Numbered from the stretch's first letter, positions 1 to 8,977 are shown. The stretch: DNA of 64,000 nt from an uncultured Prevotella sp. (GCA_900315635.1 OMZV01000014.1:1-64000); one strand, 5' to 3'. The notes: generated by a model from the sequence alone, not told the origin. Program-made: numbers and translations.

Positions 1-304
1 AAACAGCTATGAAGAACGGAAATTCGAAATACAACGCATTCCTTGCTGTAGTACAACAGCAAGACAACTAATCATGTAATAGGGTGCTGAGTAGTTACCT
101 GATAATACGGGAAGGGTGAATGAATGAGGGGAGTCGGGAAGCCATGCGCTGCGCTTAGGCTTCCCATACAAGGGGGACGAAGCGGGAGAAGAGGTGGAAG
201 AAGGAAGGACAATGTAATAAGTATTTATCAAATTTTATGCTGTTAGAAATGAGCAATCTAGAAAAAGATGGAAGAAAAGAAGGCTGAATACATGCCGTGA
301 ATTT

Positions 305-367
305 GTAATTGGGTATGTTTTACAAACTGAAAGATACCCGATTGGTATGTGAAAGATACCCGATTAG
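305..367. repeat. 22-nt-phased palindrome array A (3 units)
   Basis: Three 19-nt units start at 305, 327 and 349, exactly 22 nt apart. The first is GTAATTGGGTATGTTTTAC; the next two are in the opposite orientation (core GATACCC). The same unit form and spacing recur at four other places in the window. Function unknown. Confidence 0.75.
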
Positions 368-639
368 AACACAAGAAGTGCCGTTTGAGAATGCTTGAAA
401 GTGCTAAATAGCGGACATTTTGAGGGCAAATGAGATGAGTTTAGCGGCATTTGTGTTTGAAGAAAATTATAAACGACTGATAATCAAAAATATAGCGAAA
501 AGTTAAAAAATCGGGTATTTCAGTCTGAAATAGGACTTGAAGAATTCTGCGGGAATCTCAGAAGGTTATTTGTTGGATATTTTCCTTATCGCGAGAAGAT
601 GGCTGAAGGCTTTTCTAATCGATAAAAAACGGCAAGAAC

Positions 640-670
640 TTGGCTTTATATAAAATAATGTGTATCTTTG
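640..670 (+). promoter_or_regulatory. Bacteroidetes-type promoter of the acyltransferase gene
   Basis: A -7 box TATCTTTG lies at 663-670 with TTGG at 640-643, spacer 19 nt, matching the Bacteroidetes primary-sigma consensus. The 23 bases at 653-675 are repeated exactly at 4111-4133 in front of another polysaccharide gene. Confidence 0.6.
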
Positions 671-709
671 AACCCGAAATGAAGAAAGGACAATTTTGAC
701 TGAAAGCAA

Positions 710-1717
710 ATGGCTAACCTACGAAACTCAAGCATAGAACTGCTGCGAATAGTGGCTATACTGCTGATTGTAATGATGCACAGCGCGGGATACGGAATCG
801 CATCTGCCGATACCGGGACACGCATAGGAGTAATTGCAATCAACTCTGTAGGCAACATGGGAGTGACGATATTCATTCTCATTTCAGGCTATTTCGGCAT
901 ACATTTCCGCCCCTCGAAACTCATAAAGCTGTGGGCGATGATGCTCGTTTACTCCGTTGGAATTTTTATTTTCGATATTATCCAAGGCAACATCGACTTT
1001 TCCGCAGGCGGACTTTATAAAGCTGTGACACCGGTGACGAGCGTCAAATGGTGGTTTATGACATGCTATATAATTCTCTTTTGTTTGTCGCCGCTGGTCA
1101 ATCGGATTGTCAACACGCTGACACAGAGTGAGATGCTGTGGCTATTGGGAGTGCTGGCATTCTTCTTTGTCATATCGCCGACAATCCTCAGGCACACTAT
1201 AACCGACGACAACTTCGGCAAGGGACTGCCCAATTTCTTCCTCGCCTACCTCATCGGTCAGTACATCAGAAAATATGAATTACCTGAAAAAGTGGAACGC
1301 CACGCCACCACTATATTCGTCGTTTGCGTCCTGCTGTTGTTCGGAATATCATCAGGGCTGATATTCTCGGGGGAAGAGACACATCTTTTACTTTGCCGTG
1401 ACAACGACTTATTCATCATCGTGGGAGCCATTAGCTTGTTTATTGCATTCAAGAACAAGCAATTTCACAACAGGACAGTCAACTACTGCGCCGGTTTTGC
1501 GTTCCCTATTTACCTTATTAATATACCTATATTGAAAATGCTGCACACCCAATACACTTTCTCCGGAAACCGTATTGAATGGGCAGCATACATTGTTTCA
1601 TTTATTGAAATAGTGGCTATTGCCGTTGTTGCAGAGCTTGTCAGACGAGTGATATTCGACAAGCCCGTTGAATGGGCAGGCAGGATAGCCGACAAAAAAT
1701 TTACTTCTGCAAAATAA
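710..1717 (+). CDS. Acyltransferase family 3 membrane protein
   Basis: This 335-residue, highly hydrophobic protein has the signature of acyltransferase family 3 (OafA/WecH-like): an N-terminal SSIELLRIVAILLIVMMHS segment with the conserved histidine at about residue 24, then about ten predicted membrane helices. Members move acetyl or other acyl groups onto lipopolysaccharide, capsule or exopolysaccharide sugars at the inner membrane. It sits beside a glycosyltransferase and a flippase, which supports glycan decoration. The start is the ATG about 40 nt below a good promoter. Its 3' end overlaps the convergent glycosyltransferase gene by 17 nt. Acyl group and sugar acceptor cannot be told from sequence. 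Confidence 0.85.
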   Translation: MANLRNSSIELLRIVAILLIVMMHSAGYGIASADTGTRIGVIAINSVGNMGVTIFILISGYFGIHFRPSKLIKLWAMMLVYSVGIFIFDIIQGNIDFSAGGLYKAVTPVTSVKWWFMTCYIILFCLSPLVNRIVNTLTQSEMLWLLGVLAFFFVISPTILRHTITDDNFGKGLPNFFLAYLIGQYIRKYELPEKVERHATTIFVVCVLLLFGISSGLIFSGEETHLLLCRDNDLFIIVGAISLFIAFKNKQFHNRTVNYCAGFAFPIYLINIPILKMLHTQYTFSGNRIEWAAYIVSFIEIVAIAVVAELVRRVIFDKPVEWAGRIADKKFTSAK

Positions 1718-2534
1718 CAAGCTTGTTTCCTCCGATTCGTGCAGCCATTGGCGAGAACGAACTGCCCGCCGAACCATAGATAGTTTGCGTCTTGGCAAGA
1801 GTGTACATGTCGACGAGTCCGCCACGAATGCCGTCAACACTGGAGCGGCTTGCTGCCTCCGAAGGAGTTATGAGGCGGTCGCCGAACTGTCGGCGGAGCT
1901 CACTTTTTGTCGGTTCGTCGTCGGTTGCCACATAGATAACGGTGTCGTCATGGAGGTCAATTTCCTTTTTCCCGGCATCAATGAACAGTTCAATAGGGCT
2001 TTGGTCGATACTGGCGGCATTGTCGGTCCGGCGGACATGAAAGCCTATGGTGTGTGGCGAGAAACGCTTCTCATAGTCTTCGACTTGGTTCATGACGGCA
2101 TCGACCGGATGAAAAAGCTGCGAATAGAGTTTGTCATCGGGGTTGCCGAACACCTGATAGCAGCTCATCCAGCTCTTCTTTCCACGTGCCCAACTATCGA
2201 AATCGAAGTTCTTCTTTTTCAGAGGGGTGACCATCGGTTCGTCAAGACGCTGCTCGAAAATCAGCTTCTGGAACAGTTTTGGAATCCAGAAGTTCTTCTT
2301 CCGTGGACGGTCATAGAGCAATTTGTCAGTCAGACTCACGCCCTCACGGATGTCAATCTCACTGATTGGCTTGAATATTTCATGGAAAGGAGCATCGAGA
2401 GCCCAGTCGCGAAACCACAAGACACGCAACCCTACACCGGTATGCAGTGACAGATTGTATGCTGAGACGACAGCACGCATGCGGTTGGCAAGTCCACCCG
2501 AAGGGACGAAAAGAAGTGAATTATGTCCTGACAT
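1701..2534 (-). CDS. Fucosyltransferase-like glycosyltransferase
   Basis: A 277-residue protein with two hallmarks of the GT11/NodZ/O-fucosyltransferase superfamily: an N-terminal GGLANRMR loop (residues 13-20), equivalent to the GG-x-NQ motif, and HVRRTD (166-171), equivalent to the HxRxxD motif that binds GDP-fucose. The C-terminal stretch around SAGSSFSPMAA also fits the donor-binding region. No signal peptide, so probably cytoplasmic and acting on lipid-linked sugars. It is convergent with the acyltransferase and divergent from the flippase. Family assignment is by motif; the donor could be another GDP-sugar. Confidence 0.7.
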   Translation of the reverse strand: MSGHNSLLFVPSGGLANRMRAVVSAYNLSLHTGVGLRVLWFRDWALDAPFHEIFKPISEIDIREGVSLTDKLLYDRPRKKNFWIPKLFQKLIFEQRLDEPMVTPLKKKNFDFDSWARGKKSWMSCYQVFGNPDDKLYSQLFHPVDAVMNQVEDYEKRFSPHTIGFHVRRTDNAASIDQSPIELFIDAGKKEIDLHDDTVIYVATDDEPTKSELRRQFGDRLITPSEAASRSSVDGIRGGLVDMYTLAKTQTIYGSAGSSFSPMAARIGGNKLVILQK

Positions 2535-2578
2535 AAGCGTTTAATACACCAATTGATACTGCAAAATTAAAACAATTA

Positions 2579-2610
2579 TTTGGAAAAACGGCTGTAAAAC
2601 CGTAATTTTG
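2579..2610 (+). promoter_or_regulatory. Promoter of the flippase gene
   Basis: TTTG (2579-2582) and TAATTTTG (2603-2610) are separated by 20 nt, the Bacteroidetes promoter form. The ATG of the flippase follows only 8 nt after the -7 box, so the transcript has a very short leader. Confidence 0.6.
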
Positions 2611-2618
2611 CAATCGCT

Positions 2619-4073
2619 ATGGCAGAATCACTGAAAGAGAAGACGGCAAAGGGTCTCTTCTGGGGAGCCCTTAACAACTCGCTGATGCAGTTCATCGGGC
2701 TGCTCTTCGGTATTGTTCTCGGACGGTTGCTGTCGCCTTCCGACTATGGCATGATGGCTATGCTGACCATTTTCTCTGTCATAGCCAACAATCTGCAGAA
2801 CAGCGGATTCGGCACTGCGCTCGCCAATCTCGACCATCCGAGGGACGAAGACTACAACTCGGTGTTCTTCTTCAACATTATCGTTGGAATATCGGCTTAC
2901 ATTATTTTGTTCTTCTGCGCACCGCTGATTAGCGACTACTACCATGAGCCAAGGCTGACTCCGCTGTCACGATTCGCCTTTCTGGGCTTTGTGTTCGCCT
3001 CTTTCTCGACCGTTCAGAACGCATGGCTGTTCAAGAATCTCAGAGCAAAGCAACAGGCAAAGACCAATGTCACGTCAGTTCTGCTGTCGAGTTCTGTTGG
3101 AGTCATTTGTGCTTTCAGCGGACTTTCCTACTGGTCGCTTGCAATCCAGAGCAACATCTACGTGCTGAGCGTAGCTGTTCTGGCGTGGCATTATTCGCCG
3201 TGGCGTCCTGACTTCAGGCATATTACCTTCGCGCCGGTAAGGCACATGTTCAAGTTCTCGGTAAAGATTCTCGCCACAAACATAACGAACTCCATCAACA
3301 ACAACATTCTCAACGTGCTGCTGGGACATTACTTCTCGGCTCACGACACGGGCAACTACAACCAGGCTTACCAGTGGAACTCGAAGGCGTGGTATGTATT
3401 GCAGAGCATGGTGACACAGGTGGCTCAGCCGGTGCTGGTCAGTCTTCGTGAGGAAAAGGAGCGCCAGGTGCGTGTTCTTAGGAAGCTTATCCGGTTTGCG
3501 GCATTCCTCTCATTCCCGGTAATGTTCGGTTTCGGACTCGTCGCCAAGCAGTTTCTTGTTGTGACGATGGGCGCCAAATGGGAAGTCAGTGCCGGATACA
3601 TACAGATTCTTTGTATCAGTGGAGCCTTCATGCCTATCTACAGCATTCTGACCAATATGATAATAAGCAAGGGGCGGTCGGGAATTCTGCTCAACGGAAC
3701 GCTTGTCTTCGCCGTGGTCCAGATAGCCGCAATGATTCTTTTGTGGCGGTATGGCATCGTGACGATGATTGTTGCCTACACGATACTGAACGTCGGATGG
3801 ATATTCGTTTGGCATGCTTTCGTCTGGCGGCTTACCGGCTATCACGTCGGATTGTTCGTTGCCGACATTCTGCCTTTTGCCCTTGTGGCATTGGCGGTAA
3901 TGGCCTTGACAGGATTTGCAACGGCTTCCATAGGCAATCTTGCCGTCAAGCTCATTGCAAGGATAGCCATGGCGGCGGTTCTCTACTATGGAGTGATGAA
4001 GCTGGCGCACGTCCAAATACTCACGGAATGTGAGAACTTCGTCCTGTCGAAGCTTAAGAGGAAGAAAGACTGA
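2619..4073 (+). CDS. Lipopolysaccharide/O-antigen flippase, Wzx-like (MOP superfamily)
   Basis: A 484-residue integral membrane protein of the polysaccharide transport family. It opens with the typical KEKTAKGLFWGALNN segment followed by a glycine-rich first helix and about 12-14 membrane spans. Such proteins flip undecaprenyl-linked oligosaccharides from the inner to the outer face of the inner membrane. With the transferases on either side it marks a surface-polysaccharide assembly locus. It has its own promoter. Length is normal for the family and no disruption is seen. WzxC-type is the likely subgroup. Confidence 0.85.
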   Translation: MAESLKEKTAKGLFWGALNNSLMQFIGLLFGIVLGRLLSPSDYGMMAMLTIFSVIANNLQNSGFGTALANLDHPRDEDYNSVFFFNIIVGISAYIILFFCAPLISDYYHEPRLTPLSRFAFLGFVFASFSTVQNAWLFKNLRAKQQAKTNVTSVLLSSSVGVICAFSGLSYWSLAIQSNIYVLSVAVLAWHYSPWRPDFRHITFAPVRHMFKFSVKILATNITNSINNNILNVLLGHYFSAHDTGNYNQAYQWNSKAWYVLQSMVTQVAQPVLVSLREEKERQVRVLRKLIRFAAFLSFPVMFGFGLVAKQFLVVTMGAKWEVSAGYIQILCISGAFMPIYSILTNMIISKGRSGILLNGTLVFAVVQIAAMILLWRYGIVTMIVAYTILNVGWIFVWHAFVWRLTGYHVGLFVADILPFALVALAVMALTGFATASIGNLAVKLIARIAMAAVLYYGVMKLAHVQILTECENFVLSKLKRKKD

Positions 4074-4097
4074 CGGCAAACAAACATCTAAGATTGT

Positions 4098-4128
4098 TTT
4101 GCCTTTAAATAAATAATGTGTATCTTTG
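4098..4128 (+). promoter_or_regulatory. Promoter of the cytidylyltransferase-PLP fusion gene
   Basis: TTTG (4098-4101) and TATCTTTG (4121-4128) with a 19-nt spacer. Bases 4111-4133 are identical to 653-675, so two genes of this locus share a duplicated promoter core. Confidence 0.65.
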
Positions 4129-4153
4129 AACCCAAAATAAGGAAAATTAGCAC

Positions 4154-5974
4154 ATGCAAGCAATAATACTGGCTGCCGGAATGGGCAAGCGTCTTGGGGA
4201 ATATACCAAGAACAACACGAAATGTATGGTCGAAGTCAACGGTGTTAAACTGATTGACCGGGTGATTAACCAACTGTCGAAGCTGCATCTTAAGCGGCTG
4301 GTATTGGTTGTTGGCTATGAGGGTCAGAAGCTGAAGGACTATCTCGGACATTGTTATGACGATGTCCTGCCGATTGAATATGTCGACAATCCTATTTACG
4401 ACAAGACCAACAACATTTATTCTCTTGCCCTGGCGAAGGACAAGCTCTGCGAGGACGATACGCTGTTGTTGGAGTCTGACCTGATATTCGAGGACAGCAT
4501 GTTGCAGATGCTGGTAGACAATCCATACCCGAACCTGGCTCTTGTGGCTAAGTATGAGTCTTGGATGGACGGCACGGTGGTTAAAATCAATGAGTTTAAC
4601 GAGATTGTCAACTTCGTGCCTAAGGAGGCTTTCGACTGGTCGGAGGCAAAGAATTACTACAAGACGGTCAATATCTACAAGTTCAGCCGTGAGTTCAGCC
4701 GCGACGTTTATGTGCCGTTCCTTGAGGCTTTCACCAAAGTTATGGGCAACAATCAGTATTACGAGCAGGTCCTGAGGGTTATTACCCACCTTCATCAAGC
4801 CGATCTCCATGCCCTTCCTATTAAGCCAACACAGAAGTGGTATGAGATAGATGATGTGCAAGACTTGGACATTGCGTCTACAATATTCTCCGACGGAGAG
4901 ACTAAATACCACGAGTATCACAAGCGCTATGGCGGTTTCTGGCGCTTCCCCAGCCTGTTGGATTTCTGCTATTTGGTTAATCCTTACTTCCCGACAAAGC
5001 GTATGCGGGATGAGATGCGTGCCAATTTCGACACTTTGCTGACTGAATATCCTTCGGGAATGTTTGTCAACTCTCTGCTTGCGGGCAAGTATTTCGGCAT
5101 TAAGCAGGACTATGTTGTAGTCGGAAACGGTGCTGCCGAACTCATAAAGATTGTCATGGAAGAGCACGCCGGGAAGAAAGTCGGTGTGATGTTCCCTACA
5201 TTCGACGAGTATCCTAACCGTCTGAAACCGGAGCAGATAGTGCCGTTCATCTCAAAGAAGGACGATTTCTCTTACACCGTTGACGAGCTAATGGAGTTCT
5301 TCGGCGACAAGAACATATCGTTGCTGTTGCTCATCAACCCTGACAATCCTTCCGGACAATTCATCCAGAAGACTGATGTCCTGCGCTTAGCCGACTGGTG
5401 CAAGGATAAAGGCATTAAACTAATTGTGGACGAAAGCTTTGTAGACTTCACCGATGATTACGAAGACAACAGTCTGCTTCACAACAACATACTGGAAGAA
5501 TATCCTGACCTGATGGTCATGAAGAGCATCAGCAAGTCTTACGGAGTGCCTGGCTTGCGCCTCGGCGTGTTCGCTTCATCAAACAAGGAGCTCATCGCAA
5601 GGATAAAGAAAGAGGTCTCCATCTGGAACATCAACTCCTTCGGAGAGTTCTATATGCAGATATTCGGCAAGTACGAGAACGACTACCGCCGTGCCTGCCA
5701 GCTGTTCCGTGAGGAGCGCGAGAAGTTCTTCAAGGACTTGCAGACTATCCCTTACCTTCGTGTCATACCATCACAAGCCAATTATTTCCTGTGTGAAGTG
5801 ACCGACAAGTATACATCTACCGAGCTCACCCAAGCCCTGATTGAGCGTGATGTGCTGATAAGCAACTGCTCACTGAAGCGCAACATGGGTGTCAACGGCA
5901 AGCAACTTATCCGTCTTGCCGTCCGTGACCGCAAGGATGACGAGAAGCTTGTGAACATACTTAAATCGCTTTAA
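4154..5974 (+). CDS. Fused LicC-like cytidylyltransferase and CobD/HisC-like PLP enzyme
   Basis: A 606-residue two-domain protein. Residues 1-about 240 are a sugar-nucleotidyltransferase fold: LAAGMGKRL followed by the lysine-bearing TKCMVEVNG segment, as in phosphocholine cytidylyltransferase LicC. Residues about 250-606 are a fold-type I PLP enzyme with NPDNPSG (from N395), DESFVDF (D426), SISKSYG with the Schiff-base lysine near K461, then PGLRLG. The ESFVDF and VPGLRLG forms resemble CobD, the threonine-phosphate decarboxylase, at least as much as HisC. A transaminase or a phosphoamino-acid decarboxylase feeding a CMP-activation step is therefore plausible. It is followed 25 nt later by the opine-dehydrogenase-like gene and LicD lies just beyond. 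Substrates are unproven. Confidence 0.75.
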   Translation: MQAIILAAGMGKRLGEYTKNNTKCMVEVNGVKLIDRVINQLSKLHLKRLVLVVGYEGQKLKDYLGHCYDDVLPIEYVDNPIYDKTNNIYSLALAKDKLCEDDTLLLESDLIFEDSMLQMLVDNPYPNLALVAKYESWMDGTVVKINEFNEIVNFVPKEAFDWSEAKNYYKTVNIYKFSREFSRDVYVPFLEAFTKVMGNNQYYEQVLRVITHLHQADLHALPIKPTQKWYEIDDVQDLDIASTIFSDGETKYHEYHKRYGGFWRFPSLLDFCYLVNPYFPTKRMRDEMRANFDTLLTEYPSGMFVNSLLAGKYFGIKQDYVVVGNGAAELIKIVMEEHAGKKVGVMFPTFDEYPNRLKPEQIVPFISKKDDFSYTVDELMEFFGDKNISLLLLINPDNPSGQFIQKTDVLRLADWCKDKGIKLIVDESFVDFTDDYEDNSLLHNNILEEYPDLMVMKSISKSYGVPGLRLGVFASSNKELIARIKKEVSIWNINSFGEFYMQIFGKYENDYRRACQLFREEREKFFKDLQTIPYLRVIPSQANYFLCEVTDKYTSTELTQALIERDVLISNCSLKRNMGVNGKQLIRLAVRDRKDDEKLVNILKSL

Positions 5975-5999
5975 AGCTCAAATTTAAACCGTTGTGAAG

Positions 6000-7022
6000 A
6001 TGAATTTCTGTATTTGTGGAGGCGGAAACCTTGGTCATGTAACAGCCGGTTACCTATCCTCAAAGGAAGGATTCGATGTCAATATACTTACACGACACCC
6101 TGAAAGATGGTCCGGTTCGTTGGAGATAACATTGCCGGACGGCAAGAGCGTTATAGGGAAACTCGGCAAAGTAACCAGCGACCCGGCATCCGTCATTCCA
6201 CAAGCCGACATCGCCATCATTTGTCTTCCCGGCATGTATATCCGTCATGAACTGGAAACAATAAAGCCATACCTTAACAAAGAGACTTCTGTAGGAGCCA
6301 TCGTGTCAAGTACCGGTTTCTTTTTCCAAGCCCACGACATAATCCCCCAACAGCCCGTCTTTGGTTTTCAGCGCGTTCCTTTCATATCACGGATAACAGA
6401 GTATGGTCACAAGGCCAACCTTCTCGGATTCAAAGACTCACTTAAGGTAGTAATAGAAAACAACAAAGAAGTCGAACACCTGCGTTCAACTCTGGAACAG
6501 ATGTTCGACACGCCGGTGTCTTTGCTGGACAACTTCTATGAGGTTAGTCTTTCAAACAGCAATCCATTGCTGCACACAGCACGCCTTTATACAATGTGGA
6601 AGGACTACAAGCCGGGCACATTCTACCCTCGTCAAACTTTCTTCTATGAGGAATGGACAGTTGAAGCGGCACAGCTTTATATCGACATGGACAATGAATT
6701 CCAACATTTACTCCGCAAACTTGGAGTAAAGGAAGGCAGTATTCCGCCCGTTTTGGAATACTATGAAAGCCATGATGCAGAGTCTCTATGCCGCAAAATA
6801 CAGAGCATTACCGCCTTCAAAGGTATAAAATCACCAATGATACAAACCCCTGAAGGATGGATTCCCGACATCAACAGCCGCTATTTTACTGAGGACTTTG
6901 GCTATGGACTAAAGTTCATTTACGACTTGGCAAGCAAGAACGGAATAGAATCTCCATGCATAAATAAGGTTTACTCATGGGGAAATGCGATTCAAGCGCT
7001 AGCCAATGGAAAATCAAATTGA
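6000..7022 (+). CDS. Octopine/nopaline dehydrogenase-like NAD(P)-dependent oxidoreductase
   Basis: About 340 residues. The N-terminus carries a Rossmann GGGNLG loop (residues 6-11), and the C-terminal half matches the alpha-helical domain of opine dehydrogenases, with a NSNPLLHTARLY segment like the conserved N-P-x-x-H of that family. Opine dehydrogenases join an amino acid to a 2-keto acid by reductive condensation. ATG at 6000 is preferred over GTG at 5994 because it starts right at the Rossmann strand. It lies 25 nt after the fusion gene and is likely cotranscribed; it ends 15 nt from the convergent licD-like gene. In this context it may make an opine-type glycan substituent (inference). 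A ketopantoate-reductase relative is the alternative. Confidence 0.65.
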   Translation: MNFCICGGGNLGHVTAGYLSSKEGFDVNILTRHPERWSGSLEITLPDGKSVIGKLGKVTSDPASVIPQADIAIICLPGMYIRHELETIKPYLNKETSVGAIVSSTGFFFQAHDIIPQQPVFGFQRVPFISRITEYGHKANLLGFKDSLKVVIENNKEVEHLRSTLEQMFDTPVSLLDNFYEVSLSNSNPLLHTARLYTMWKDYKPGTFYPRQTFFYEEWTVEAAQLYIDMDNEFQHLLRKLGVKEGSIPPVLEYYESHDAESLCRKIQSITAFKGIKSPMIQTPEGWIPDINSRYFTEDFGYGLKFIYDLASKNGIESPCINKVYSWGNAIQALANGKSN

Positions 7023-7037
7023 AGCTAAGGCACGCAC

Positions 7038-7847
7038 TCACTTCAGCTTCGGCATAATGAATACCGCATGGAATAACCGCTTCTCCACCGGCGGAATCTT
7101 CATATAGTCGCCGTAGGCATCACGCAGATACTGGTCTGGGTTATGTGGAGCAGGGAACTCCGCATCCTCAAACTTAATGCTTCCAAGAGGGAAAACAGTG
7201 TCACGGTCGTGGGTAACTCCATATCCCGTCAGGAACGGATCGCAGGCATATCGCTTCGAACTACCGAAGATGAATGACGCCTTCCATACCGAATGATACA
7301 ATGCCCTCTTGAATCCGAACCAGAAGAATTCGGCGAAAGAGCGGAGCGAATAGTAATGGAGATGATGCAGTATGGAATTACTCTTTCCCATTCCCTTGGT
7401 AAGTTTCTTGATAAGAGCACGCGAAATGTTCGGATGCGGCTCAAAAGGGAATATGTCGACGAATATTCCTTTCTTATATCCAGTTATGAAATGATCGCCC
7501 GGCTCAATATACAAGGAATTGAGGTCACGCACTTTTACAATCGGTTCCTTCGATGTTGGGTCGGTCTTTGGTGTCTGAACGAACAGGTCGTCTGGCAGCA
7601 ACGGCTGGGCTTCATTGGCAAAACGAACCATATCGGCTTTGTCCATTGCGATGTCAATATCGTCATCCCAAGGAATAAACCCGCCATGACGGACAGCTCC
7701 GAGCAGTGACCCGCTGTCCAGCCAGTACTTTATATTAAGTTTCTTACAGACCTTGTCAATTTCTTTTAGAATGCCCAACTGGCGCAACTGACAAGCCCGT
7801 AAGTTCTTACTATTATAATACTTAAGATTTTCTTCGAAGTTCTCCAT
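7038..7847 (-). CDS. LicD family phosphotransferase
   Basis: A 269-residue LicD-family protein. The signature is the nucleotidyltransferase-like core YWLDSGSLLGAVRHGGFIPW followed by DDDID (residues 61-65), which binds metal. LicD enzymes transfer phosphocholine or related phospho-alcohols from a CDP carrier to a sugar on teichoic acid, lipopolysaccharide or capsule. A LicC-like domain is encoded two genes away, so donor synthesis and transfer are together here. No choline kinase (LicA) or choline permease (LicB) gene is present, which argues against imported choline as the group. The gene is divergent from the next glycosyltransferase; a minus-strand TAACTTTG at 7867-7874 is a possible -7 box. 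Confidence 0.85.
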   Translation of the reverse strand: MENFEENLKYYNSKNLRACQLRQLGILKEIDKVCKKLNIKYWLDSGSLLGAVRHGGFIPWDDDIDIAMDKADMVRFANEAQPLLPDDLFVQTPKTDPTSKEPIVKVRDLNSLYIEPGDHFITGYKKGIFVDIFPFEPHPNISRALIKKLTKGMGKSNSILHHLHYYSLRSFAEFFWFGFKRALYHSVWKASFIFGSSKRYACDPFLTGYGVTHDRDTVFPLGSIKFEDAEFPAPHNPDQYLRDAYGDYMKIPPVEKRLFHAVFIMPKLK

Positions 7848-7893
7848 TGTCTTTTTCGTTTAAATGCAAAGTTACAACAAATTTTCAATATAA

Positions 7894-7925
7894 TTTGGAA
7901 AAACATCTTTTTTGCACTATCTTTG
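7894..7925 (+). promoter_or_regulatory. Promoter of GT-A glycosyltransferase gene
   Basis: TTTG (7894-7897), a 20-nt spacer and TATCTTTG (7918-7925). The divergent licD-like gene has a minus-strand -7-like box only 20 nt away, so the two promoters lie nearly back to back. Confidence 0.65.
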
Positions 7926-7945
7926 TCGAAAATAGCAAAAGACAC

Positions 7946-8977
7946 ATGATGAAACAACCATACAAAACTGATGTGGCGGTATTGATGTTGTTCTTCAACC
8001 GTCCCGACAACTTCGGCAAAGTGTTCGCCGAGGTGAAGAAAGCACGCCCTTCGAAGTTGTTCCTCTATCAGGACGGACCACGCCAAGGACGAAACGACAT
8101 GGAAGGAATACTTGCATGCCGCGAACTGGTGAAGGACGAAAACATCGACTGGCAATGCGAAGTTCACCGCCATTACTGTGAGAAGAACCAAGGCTGCGAC
8201 CCGTCGGAATACCTCTCACAGAAGTGGGCGTTCTCCATTGTCGACAAATGTATTGTACTCGAGGACGATGATGTCCCGTCGCAATCGTTCTTTCCTTTCT
8301 GCAAGGAAATGCTCGACCGCTATGAGAATGACGACCGGATATGGATGATTTCAGGATTCAATGTCGACGAAGAGACCCCTGATTGTGACAACTCCTACTT
8401 CTTCACATCAACCTTTCTGATATGGGGATGGGCTTCATGGCGCCGCGTTATCGACACATGGGAAGGCAACTACGCATTCCTCGACAACAAGCAAGCCATG
8501 CACGACCTGCGCCTTCTGTGCAAGGAACGGAACATCCGGCACGATTTCCTGCCGATGTGCTACGACCACAGAGCCACCGGAAAGGAGTACTATGAGAGCA
8601 TTTTCTGGGCTTCCATGCTGTTGAACTCGGGACTTGCCATCATGCCACAGAAGAACCTGATACGCAACATTGGGCTTTCCGACGACTCGACTCACTTCGC
8701 AGGCAGCCTAAAGACTACCCCAAAGGCATACAGAAAGATATTCACAATGAAGGCTCACGAGCTGGAATTCCCGCTTCGCCACCCTAAATACATCATCGAG
8801 GACGTAAGTTTCAAGGACCGTCACTACCGCATTCTGGCGTGGAACCACCCTTGGATAAAGGTCGGCAGATCGATTCAGGAGTTCCTTCTGAACGTCCGTT
8901 ACGGCAATTTCGGCGCTATATGGAAGGCGTTCGGAAAGAGAATGCAGAAATGGATGGGACTCAGCCGCCACAAGTAA
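7946..8977 (+). CDS. GT-A fold glycosyltransferase
   Basis: About 343 residues. The N-terminus TDVAVLMLFFNRPDNF is the first strand of a GT-A fold, and CIVLEDDDVPSQSFF carries the DxD-type metal site. The WGWASWRRV segment is typical of bacterial glycosyltransferases annotated near GT2/GNT-I-like enzymes. The start is placed at 7946 (ATGATG) because a strong promoter ends at 7925; a longer open frame back to 7847 would cross that promoter. It probably adds a sugar to the same surface glycan. The sugar is unknown. Confidence 0.75.
   Translation: MMKQPYKTDVAVLMLFFNRPDNFGKVFAEVKKARPSKLFLYQDGPRQGRNDMEGILACRELVKDENIDWQCEVHRHYCEKNQGCDPSEYLSQKWAFSIVDKCIVLEDDDVPSQSFFPFCKEMLDRYENDDRIWMISGFNVDEETPDCDNSYFFTSTFLIWGWASWRRVIDTWEGNYAFLDNKQAMHDLRLLCKERNIRHDFLPMCYDHRATGKEYYESIFWASMLLNSGLAIMPQKNLIRNIGLSDDSTHFAGSLKTTPKAYRKIFTMKAHELEFPLRHPKYIIEDVSFKDRHYRILAWNHPWIKVGRSIQEFLLNVRYGNFGAIWKAFGKRMQKWMGLSRHK

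Larger units (their letters stand above)
1..709. other. Non-coding leader region, 5' end of window
   Basis: No convincing gene is seen here; short open frames have no recognisable content. It holds a perfect 8-bp hairpin (arms 42-49 and 56-63), a G/C-rich 8-bp hairpin (arms 136-143 and 158-165) that may be a terminator or repeat end, a 22-nt-phased repeat array (305-367) with a decayed copy near 505-523, and the promoter of the acyltransferase gene at the right end. Confidence 0.5.

Noticed and set aside
7-231. A 74-codon minus-strand frame at the left edge
   Set aside because: Serine/proline-rich composition, spans two hairpins and has no recognisable content.
4088-5167. A 359-codon antisense frame over the cytidylyltransferase fusion
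   Set aside because: Shadow of the real gene, which has clear catalytic motifs on the other strand.
4154-5974. A pure phosphonate (aminoethylphosphonate) pathway
   Set aside because: No PEP mutase or phosphonopyruvate decarboxylase gene in the window; kept only as an alternative.
7847-7945. An earlier start for the GT-A glycosyltransferase
   Set aside because: The extension runs through a near-perfect promoter, so the ATG at 7946 is preferred.
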